Part shown: in pieces, positions 55,530-64,000 of the stretch
Numbering within the stretch: the stretch's first letter is position 1
Layout of the letters: each line of letters begins with the position of its first letter
Source: Hyalella azteca
Taxonomy: Eukaryota > Arthropoda > Malacostraca > Amphipoda > Hyalellidae
Direction: 5' to 3'
Length of the DNA stretch: 64,000 bases
NCBI RefSeq assembly: GCF_000764305.2
Contig: NW_025937422.1
Span: 62,001-126,000 of the forward strand
Program-made: the position numbers and the translations under genes
The notes under the pieces: generated by a model
The model's database searches: none
Told to the model about the DNA's origin: nothing
The model's input: only the letters and a program-made list of their open reading frames with translations

Positions 55530-56566
55530 CAAGTGAATTGTAACTCATTAAATAAGAAACTGCCAATTGCCACTTCTCATTGTGAAAACTGTCAACAATC
55601 TGAAGATGGTCACCTGTGAGAGAGAAATGAGGCCAGATATGGTGAAACTTGAAATAATTAATCATTGATGAGTCCAGGTGAAACAAGTGGTCAACGTGTC
55701 TACTTCCTCACCTTCAACCCATAACCACCACCACCTGGTTTTAGTCAGTACCAGTAATGGCCCTTGTTTTCTGATATTTTCTTATGTCATGTGTACGTTT
55801 TTATTATGATGGATGTATGATCTAAGTCAGGGGTCTCCAAACTTTTCAATGTGCGGGCCACATTTTATATTTCCCATATTTATGCAGGCCTAACTAATAA
55901 AAAAAATCAGTGCCAGTAATTTGATTTACTCAAATATTAAAGTATAGACGTAGACTTTTCCATGTACTTTCTACTTTTCTTTTCTTTATTTTCCATATAT
56001 GCAAACATAAGGGTAAAATAAATGAAATAAATTCTACAGGAAAAAACGGCTTGTATACTTCTTCACACATTTGATCTTCAGCCCAGTCATCACCTGTGAC
56101 TGTGAGTGACTCTGTGAGGCTGTGTTTACAAAGTGTTCCATTAAGTTGTATGTGATATTAAAAAGCAAAGCATATTATTATTAAGTGGTAACTTTTATAA
56201 CAGCTTTCGTTGATAAACCTAATGGTTACCATTTTAACTATTTTAAATATGCAATATTTTTGGCTACAATAGTATTATTACTATTCTGGATAAGGATAAC
56301 TAAGATAAAGATATTGTGAAAGTACAGAGAAAAGAATATTGTACAGTGCTGTCACTGCTGTGCTCCCTGTCCCTGAAACGGAAGCAGCGAAGCCCAACTC
56401 GACTTCCATTCCCACAATATAGTACAGTTATACAGTATACACAACTGATTGGTTTTATGCACAACACATACCTACCAGTATTAGCCTAGTATCTGTACAT
56501 CACACTATTGAGAGAGAGGAAAACTGACTCAGGCTGAGCACCACCAGTCACAGTCAGCACTCAGTA

Positions 56567-57597
56567 CAGCAATCCCTTGATTGGCACGGTTTTGACTTTT
56601 GATTAACACGGAAAAAAAATTTGCAACCTACCCTTAATCTACGCGGTGCCAGTTTTGATTAGCGCGACTTTTTTTCACAACGCATCATTTTCCTGCCTCT
56701 AGCCAGAGGTGTTACGTTTGTAACAAAAGTGTTACTTTTTGCTTATTAGATCTTATGTTGGGCAGTATGGAATTCTGTATAGGTAATATATTATCATGTT
56801 AACAAAAGAAAATGTATCGAAAAATTTACCACTAGAACACCTACCACCGAAGTGACAATTGATACTCAATTACTCATACTCTTACACTGAGCTCGTCAGA
56901 AACTGCGGACATCCAGACAGCTGCACTTCCTCGAACTTGCTTGCGTGTGGTTCAAAAACCGTATCGACAAATTTTGTAATGAATATGTTCCAAAATAAAA
57001 AATAAAAATTACGTAAACTTTTGCAGAAAATTATCACAATTTCAGCAATACCAACAAAGTTCTCGAATCCACACGGAATGATGGGATAAACTGCTAATCT
57101 TTCACAGACACGAAAGCGAGCTAAGAAAAACGTGGTAAAAAGGGAACGCTTAAACGTAAAAATATCACTTTGGAGACTAAGCTTGAAATAATTAGGCGTT
57201 TTGATAATGGTGAAACGAAAACAAAGATCGGTGAAGACCTAGGGTTTCCCAAGTCAACAGTACGCACAATTTTGAAAAAATCATCCGAGTATCAAGAGAA
57301 AGGCAAAATTGCTTCTACGTTGTCGAGCGTGCAATGCACTAGAAATAGGACTCGTATAATGATCGAAATGGAGGATTTGCTTTGGAGGATTCATTCGCAT
57401 TTCTTATATTTATTTCCCCTATTATTTAGAAGAAAAATATGATGAATTTTAGTGAAAAAAAAAATTATTATGTAACTTTGCTATTTTTGAGGATTCATTA
57501 TAATTATTCCCATATATTCTTAAGTTTGATTAGCGTGGTTTTGCTTAACACGGTTAAACTCGGGGATTTATTAACTGCGTTAATCAAGGGATTGCTG
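56567..57597 (+). mobile_element. Pogo/Tigger-like element with transposase remnant
   Basis: Ends CAGCAATCCCTTGATT and its inverse, flanked by TA (56565 and 57598). Subterminal GGCACGG, TTAACACGG and TTAGCGCGAC phrases echo each other. It contains only the N-terminal DNA-binding part of a transposase; the DDE domain is missing. Confidence 0.9.
57146..57442 (+). pseudogene. CENP-B/Psq-type HTH fragment of a Tigger-like transposase
   Basis: The frame reads KRKNITLETKLEIIRRFDNG and then TKIGEDLGFPKSTVRTILKK, the first helix-turn-helix of pogo/Tigger/Jerky transposases, followed by a short tail resembling R-RTRIMIEMEDLLWRI. It stops at TGA 57442, long before any catalytic domain. No clear start codon. 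Confidence 0.85.
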
Positions 57598-58281
57598 TAG
57601 GTCCCAGCTTTGAATAATTCTGCGATGCCATCCATACAATAATTATTTATTCATTTCACGATTTCATCCGGCGGGCCGCATGAAATTGTGTGGCAGGCCG
57701 GATGTGGCCCATGGGCCATAGTTTGGAGAACCCTGATCTAAGTCATCATACTTATATTAGTCCATCTAATTTCAATTTGTGGCCAAATGCTGTGCTGAAT
57801 TCTTTTGAGGAATGGCCCTTGGCCCCTTGCTTTCTGATATTTTTCATGCCCTGTGTTGCTTTTCTTTTGCTTGCTGTCAGTCAGTCAGTGTCACACTCAG
57901 CCATTGTGTCCACTGATTTTTTATGAGCAAAAATAAAGTGGTCTGACCTCCATGCCAAGAGGTCTAAAACTACACAAGCTCTCAGGCCCCACGGTCATCC
58001 TTGCAGTTGCGGATGTCCTGTGGCTTTAAGTCTACCCTGCGTGGACATCCCAAAAAGAAGAAGAAGGTGGTCTTCAGCAGGCAACCTGGTAGTTGCCAGG
58101 CCATCGTAAATCAGCACAAGCTCCTCAAAAGCACTGTAACTGATGTGCTGTGCCATCACTGCCATGAAATATGAATGATGCAATAATAAAATTCAGGGTG
58201 CTCATCAGGTGCCAATTCAGGTTTTGCAAAAGATAAAGCATTCTGGTGGTGCACCAGTGCTCCATCATCTAGCCTAGTGTA

Positions 58282-59225
58282 GGGTAAATGCGGTATATTC
58301 CGACACATTAAGGATGCATCAAGAAATGAAAAACTATAAAAAATAACCGCATGCGTTACTCGAGTTCTGTTTGCTTTACGTGACTCTCAAAACACCGTAC
58401 TACGCGCCAGAAACGATGAAATGTCACAAAATGTTGCCATATTTATTTAGAAGCCTTTAGAATGCAAACCTACCAAATCCCTATATTCCGACACTGTGTG
58501 TGACTATATTAGGCACGTGGTGAGACGTATTCCGACCGCGCTTCAAATTGTACTAATGCGTAATTCCGACATCCACGTGTTTGAATTCCGATCGCTGTGT
58601 GAGCTGTATTGGAATACGACACGGCTTTGAATTAGAACACTACCTATTGAATTTTGAGCACTACTTAATTAGGCTTTTAATTAACAGTTATTAAGCTTTT
58701 AATTAACAGTTATTAAGCTTTTAATTACCAAAATTTTAATTTTTGCACACAGCTTGGAACAAGCTGTGTGTATCCAATTCAAGTTGTGTTGGAATTACTT
58801 TTTATGTGTCTAAATCTGTTTCTCAACTTAATCATCTATTAATTTATTTACCACTTGAAATCAGCAAATACAAGTATACTTAAAGGATTCCTAATATATT
58901 CACAGACGTATTTAAAAGTCTCAAACCATAATATTCTTTCTACACAAACAGTTTATCACTATTTGGTAGAGCAAGGTCAACTGCCAACTTTGACACATTT
59001 TTCGATGATCTCATTGGGTGGCATGCACCGTCTCTCTTTGGATCTCAACATTTTCCCGCTAGATCACCCAAACCTAGTGTTTTGGCAGTAGTTTGACGCG
59101 CAAATGTATGACGTCGCTATTTCAACCATCAACAAACGCATGGAACTAAAACAAAGCTTAATATAAAGGAAAAACTAGAGAGGTGTCGGAAGTACCCATG
59201 ATGTCGGAATATACTACGTTTACCC
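58282..59225. mobile_element. TIR element, GGGTAAACGCGG family, copy 3 (complete)
   Basis: Flanked by TA (58280 and 59226), 944 bp, starts GGGTAAATGCGGTATATTCC. Aligned to copy 1 over its length, but ATTCCG is followed by A at every internal site. Internal duplication of TTAACAGTTATTAAGCTTTT at about 58678..58722. No protein. Confidence 0.9.
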
Positions 59226-61136
59226 TATAATAATGTATACTATATAGTATATACCTGCAGCTCCTTGCTCCAGTCCACAGCTTGAGCTTTCCATGCCCCA
59301 GCCAGTGTATTTGCCATGTTTGAATTCCATGTTGTATCAACTTATTCAACTAGGAAGTTTCCAGTTAAACCTAATGAATGGAAAGCATCAAGTCCCTTTT
59401 TGGGACTAATTTGTTAGAAAAATGAGGAGGGGAACAAATTCAACAAAAGAAGGGAAAGGATTTAACTCATTCAAGGTTCTTTGAAAATTCAAGTCAGGTT
59501 TAGTGAGAGATTGCATTCCAACTCCCGTTATAACAATACCTATCTATTGGGTGTTGTTCTCTTTTGTTGAAATTTATTTATCCTGATATAATACTTGATT
59601 ATTGATAATTATTGGGGGATGAGGTTGAACCTAAGTACCTAGGCAGGCTAGGCCTAACTGGGAACCAACTGATTGGGTAAGCAGGGTAACCTAATGTAAG
59701 TAATATGGAACATTGCCCAACTGAAGGGCAGAATTCTAAGAATGGAAGTTCACTTATAAAAACACTTTCTATCCAAGGTGGAAGGCTTTCCTCAAATACA
59801 GTGCTCTGCCAGAGCCAGGTGACTGACTATAAAGGAAAAAGAGGATCAAAGGTGGACAAACTGTTTCAATTGTATAGTACCTCAGATTTGTTGTGGAATT
59901 GTTTAGTTGTCTCTTGTTTGATATAAAATTTTTATTCTGACCTCTTTGGGACCTGAGACCTTCCACCTCTTTGGTGATATTCATCTTGACTTTTGGTGCA
60001 AGATAGCTAAATAGCTGAAGTGATAGTAAACATTTGGCTACTTAGTTAAACTAGCCTAACTTATTATTTCTTTTTTAATCTAAACACATAGGCTCCAAAG
60101 TGGTACATATGCATACCACGAAATGTATTCCTCCAGGACATAGTGGTACATAATTCAGGGTTGTCTAAAATTGGCCAAATCTGAGAACAAAAAAGGCTAA
60201 AAAATGTCAATAACTCTATATATACTGGTTTATTTGTAGAATCTGCTATAAAAATTCCATTCATTTCCTTTTTGCAGTATTTAATAAATTTAATCAGAAA
60301 GTACCCCTATCATAAATTTTTGCAGGTCAAAGCAATTGAGAAAAACTAAATCACGGAATTTGTCTGAAAAAATGACCATCTGCAAACCCTGTTTAAATAA
60401 TGTACAAAAGATGAAATAATAGTACAAGATGAAGCAATCAAAGTCAAAGCGTTGAATTACAATTATTTATTGAATCTAATCTTCAACAGGTGCTCATGTT
60501 GCCAAGGGTATTATTTACACTATTCATAGCTTAATGTTGTAAGGAATTTACACGAATATAATTGCTGATAAACTTTATTTAAGAATCCACAGGATAAATC
60601 TTCAAAGGTTTCCGAAGACAAGAGAATAAGAAGTGAAGAAGCAGTGGAGCAACTGCAACCAGAGAAAAAAAAGTCTGATTAACTGACAAATGTAGTTCAA
60701 GTATGCTTTATTTGATCATATTCTTTATTCCAAATTATTGGCATATGATTTGACAGTGAAATTGATTCCCAGCATCAACCTTGTGAAAATAAATATGGCA
60801 GCACGCAGCAGCAAACAGAAGAGGCGTTCCGTATGACAAAATTCCCGCAAAATGGGTGATGTGTGATGCAAGTCGTTACATATACTGTAACGTAACAAAG
60901 ACTTCTTGAATTACAGTAAAATATAAAGGACTGTTGAATTGATCAATATGATGTCAAATATAGTCGTACAGTTAAGTGCGATGAAATATTGATTTAACCA
61001 ACCTTCTAAATTATTGCCGATGGCTCCATTTAGAAGTGGCATAGATGCCATTCAGAGGTTTGATTTAGGTTAAATGTGCAAAGCTTAGTTGTAGGTTGGC
61101 CCAACTCAGCTAATTTAGTAAATAAGTTAATTAGTA
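59226..61136. other. Intergenic, no gene seen
   Basis: AT-rich; a TATA-containing short inverted repeat (GTATACTATATAGTATATAC) is at about 59234. No supported coding region. Confidence 0.45.
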
Positions 61137-62105
61137 CCATAAACTGGGGTAACTTTGACTCCCAGGGTAACTTTGACCACTTTTGGTTTTTTAACAAAAA
61201 CCCCCAAAACTCAAAAACCATTTGACATAGAAAAATTTTGTCAATGGGCATTAAAGACCTAATACTGAGGCTACGTAACACAATAGAAAGATTTAAAAAG
61301 TTTGCATATCTAATAGGTTAAAAAAATTAAAATGTGACCCACAAAAAAAAGCTATTTTTAAAGCCTGTCAGAATACCCCCCTCCAATTTTTTTAATTTTT
61401 GGCAAAATAACTCCAGGTTTTGATGCATTGTAGTAGAACTCTTCTAGTTACATATGCAAAAGACGAATTTGAGAAAAGTGTCATAATTTGCAAATGGGGG
61501 GTGCCACCCCCCAATGGGGTAACTTTGACCACCTAATGGCAGCCATGACAGGGTAACATTGACCGGCTTGGAAATTAAGTTAAAATTACCATAGGTACCT
61601 ATATAACATATTTTATGTTTGATACACCTATTAATGTTTTTTTTCTTCATGTTTCAGACTCTACAGAGTCTTATATATGGTAATTTTAGCTTAATTTCCA
61701 AACTGGTCAATGTTACCCCATCACGGCTGCCATTAGATGGTCACATTTTGCCCATTTGGGGGCAGCACCCTCCATTTGCAAACTATGACACTTTCCTAAA
61801 ATTTTTCTTTTGCATATGTAACTGGAAGAGTTCTACTACAATGCATGGAGTTATTTGGAGTTATTTTACCAAAAAATAAAATTGATTTTACCACCCGGTC
61901 AAAGATACCCCCAGAGCTGGGGTAAAAAAGACCAGCAGTTTTTTTTTAATTACATCAAAACTATGAGAGGCAGGAGCCAGCAGTTTATGGTGAGTGAAGC
62001 TAGAGTATAGACCTGTATTTTGCATGTTTCAATTTAAGTTTAACTTATCTAGTAAAAAAATGGCATCTTTTTGAAAAAAATGGTCAAAGTTACCCCAGTT
62101 TATGG
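61137..62105. mobile_element. Fold-back TIR element, GGGGTAACTTTGACC family
   Basis: Starts CCATAAACTGGGGTAACTTT and ends with the inverse, flanked by TA (61135 and 62106). Beyond the ends, long inner arms (about 61350..61600 and 61660..61905) are inverted copies of each other, so nearly the whole 969 bp can fold. The terminal motif recurs inside in both orientations at least eight times. No protein. Confidence 0.9.
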
Positions 62106-62632
62106 TACCACGGTAATAAGGTTACGGTTTTAGGCCGGCATTAAGGCCAAAGTAATTAATGCATCATAGATGACTTTGCAATGTTGGGTCCAACCAAAGA
62201 AGTGAATTCGCATGCATTAATAGGACTAGGGGCCCATTTCATGCATTAAATCAAGTAAATATAGAGAGAAAATGCACATTATGCTGTACATTATACAGCA
62301 ATCTCAAATGCACCATTTGTCACCTCTTTCCAAGCTCCTCACTGTTAATTGCTTATCCTAGACGTTAACAACTATTCAAACTTAATCTTCATAGTCTTCC
62401 TTAAATTGAAATGGAACAGAATTTCTTATAATATTTATTTACAAAGACCCTGTGGCCTGTGTTGTTAATTCATGCTGCATTAAATTCCCAGTTTCTGTCT
62501 TTTTTTCATTTCCAATCTTGCTCACTGTGTGGGTAATACCTGGCACTTACCCCCCATTTCTTTCAGAAAAAGGACCTCTTAGATTGATTTACACATCAGC
62601 AAGTATTGTTGTTTGCATCAGTACATTAAATA
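62106..62632. other. 5' flank of SOD2
   Basis: Presumed promoter and 5' UTR of the superoxide dismutase gene; no element could be assigned with confidence. The open frame at 62452..62652 overlaps its first exon in another frame. Confidence 0.4.
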
Positions 62633-63535
62633 ATGCTACGACAAATTACTAGCAATTCTTTGAACAGGTAAGTTTCTTCTTTGTTAGTTTATTGCTTTTT
62701 TCTTGTTTATTTTATTCCTGTCCCTGAAAAAGTAAATGGATTTCATAATCTGAGAAAGCTGTCATATAAATTTTTTATTTTTACTTACTAGCTTCATTGT
62801 CTTTTTGAGACCCAATTTAAGCTTGATCCTAATATAAATGATACATCTCTTTGTTCTTTGACAATTTCAACATTATGTAGTTCACTATAATGCAGTGCTG
62901 TGTCTATTAATCATGTAAAAATGAGGCAAAGCTTTTGTATTGAAGGTTTGTTATTTAAGATTTATTTTCAAGTTATGGCAGTATATTCAATCACCAGGAA
63001 AAGAAAGGTCAAAATAGTCCCAGTCCCTGTTTGGAATTGTGGCTTAAATTTCAGTTAGAGATACTAGTTCAGTTTTCGTATTATAATTGTTTTTAAGATC
63101 TCTTCTCTGTATGTACAGTATGTAATGCATCATTTTGGCTCACTTTGTTGCTATGTAGCAGTCACATGCATTTTGATGCTAGTTATAAATTGATTCTTGA
63201 TGTTGCAACTCCCCAGACAAAGCAGTGAACATCAGTAATATACCAGATTTATCACAGAGATTGTTTACACACTATGATTAGAATAAATGGTTGTACATGG
63301 TTTTATATGTTGCATCACTATGTGTTTTAAAGGAGTATCTGGTGTGGCACACGCAGTCTCCAGCTGCTGCCACATAGACAGAAGCACTCTTTGCCTGATC
63401 TACCATATGACTACAATGCACTGGAGCCAATAATCAGTGCTGAAATAATGCAGCTCCATCACTCCAAACATCATCAGACTTATGTCAACAATCTCAACAT
63501 TGCTGAAGAAAAACTTCATGATGCCATTTCTAAAA
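62633..63535 (+). CDS. SOD2: Mitochondrial Mn superoxide dismutase, first two exons (continues beyond window)
   Basis: Exon 1 62633..62667 (donor AACAG/GTAAGT) and exon 2 63333..63535 (acceptor TTTTAAAG/GAGT, donor AAAA/GTAAGT) give the first 79 residues. The protein converts superoxide to hydrogen peroxide in the mitochondrial matrix. The first 30 residues are rich in Arg, Ser and Leu ([20 protein letters not shown]), as expected for a targeting presequence. The mature start [16 protein letters not shown] and the first metal-ligand helix [18 protein letters not shown] are typical; the His in this block is the first Mn ligand. The remaining ligands lie in exons outside the window. The first-exon start is the only ATG giving a presequence in phase. 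Confidence 0.93.
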
Positions 63536-64000
63536 GTAAGTGGTCACTATGTGTAGTACATCACTGAGTAAATTTGCACTAAGGGAATTTTAAATTGCTT
63601 ACCAAGTGAATAGCAATATCAGGTTATTTTCTGGTTGAATGTCTCTGTGAAAACCATTTGAATCACGACTGGAAAACTGTATTGGCTTTAGGAATAGAAA
63701 AAATGGGATCATCATGAGAACCAGTCAGATCACATATGTATAAGGGTAATACAAATTGTTAGTTTGAACTTTCTATATTGCAAGAATGAAAATTTGACAG
63801 ATTTTTAGCCTGCTCTCTTGCACTTTTCTATTGGTGGCTAAATGAGCTGTAAAAGTACATCATTCATTTACCTGAAGACCAAGACTTGTCATAATTGAAC
63901 ACCTTGATGACCATTAGCATTATTAGTTGTGCAAGGAACTAGCATTTATTTCAATTGTTACTGTATAAGTATTGCATTGTAGAATATATGCAAGTAATTT
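63536..64000 (+). other. SOD2 intron 2, incomplete
   Basis: Starts with GTAAGTGG and shows no further superoxide dismutase exon before the window ends. Confidence 0.7.

Larger units (their letters stand above)
55828..57735. mobile_element. hAT-type non-autonomous element with 8-bp target duplication
   Basis: Left end CAGGGGTCTCCAAACTTTTC, right end TAGTTTGGAGAACCCTG. Target duplication ATCTAAGT at 55820..55827 and 57736..57743, exact. Subterminal GTGCGGGCCACA / GGATGTGGCCCATGGGCC is typical of widespread hAT families. Inserted into the 3' UTR of the non-LTR element and itself split by a pogo/Tigger-like element. Confidence 0.9.
54808..58068 (+). mobile_element. 5'-truncated non-LTR retrotransposon, interrupted by a hAT element
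   Basis: Starts inside an RNase H domain (ORF 54810..55529), continues through a 3' untranslated region split by the hAT insertion, and ends near 58047..58068 with AAAAAGAAGAAGAAGG, a simple-repeat tail as in many non-LTR elements. Phrases such as AATGGCCCTTG and TTTCTGATATTTT occur on both sides of the hAT, supporting one continuous 3' UTR. RNase H at the ORF2 end suits the I/R1/LOA-type groups. Confidence 0.7.

Overview
The window is a piece of an AT-rich animal nuclear genome. Genes are interrupted by GT-AG introns, intergenic DNA is full of decayed transposons and tandem repeats, and the gene set (beta-tubulin, Sec63, mitochondrial Mn superoxide dismutase) is that of an animal. A short TTAGG run and the repeat style suggest an arthropod, most likely a crustacean; that is inference.

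Layout. 0.1-24 kb holds a local family of four two-exon genes (orientation -, +, -, -) plus one broken copy. They encode small proteins that I relate, with moderate confidence, to the C-terminal domain of phytanoyl-CoA hydroxylase-interacting protein (PHYHIP). The N-terminal exon (57-59 codons) and the core are conserved. The tails differ: a repeat-rich linker plus tail anchor, an Ala-rich tail anchor, a truncated form, and a possibly frameshifted form. A retrotransposon remnant and an 18S rRNA-like relic lie between them. 24-30 kb is intergenic with minisatellites and a 47-bp palindrome. 30.9-35.5 kb is a complete five-exon beta-tubulin gene (444 aa) on +. 35.5-42.7 kb is intergenic apart from an array of cAMP-response-element-like palindromes. 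42.7-50.0 kb is a complete eleven-exon SEC63 gene (830 aa) on -. 52.5-62.1 kb is a transposon graveyard: terminal-inverted-repeat elements with TA duplications, a 5'-truncated non-LTR element interrupted by a hAT element that is itself interrupted by a pogo/Tigger-like element, and a long fold-back element. From 62.6 kb the 5' end of a Mn superoxide dismutase gene (SOD2) starts on + and runs out of the window.

Two patterns stand out. First, several tandem arrays sit on exon-intron junctions of beta-tubulin and SEC63 and appear to be built from the junction itself, multiplying splice donors. In SEC63 the extra donors are in frame and could add 17-residue blocks. Second, two copies of one non-autonomous transposon differ by the same T-to-A change at seven dispersed copies of one internal motif, as if the whole set of sites had switched together.

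The three housekeeping genes do not form a pathway with each other; only the PHYHIP-like genes form a functional cluster.
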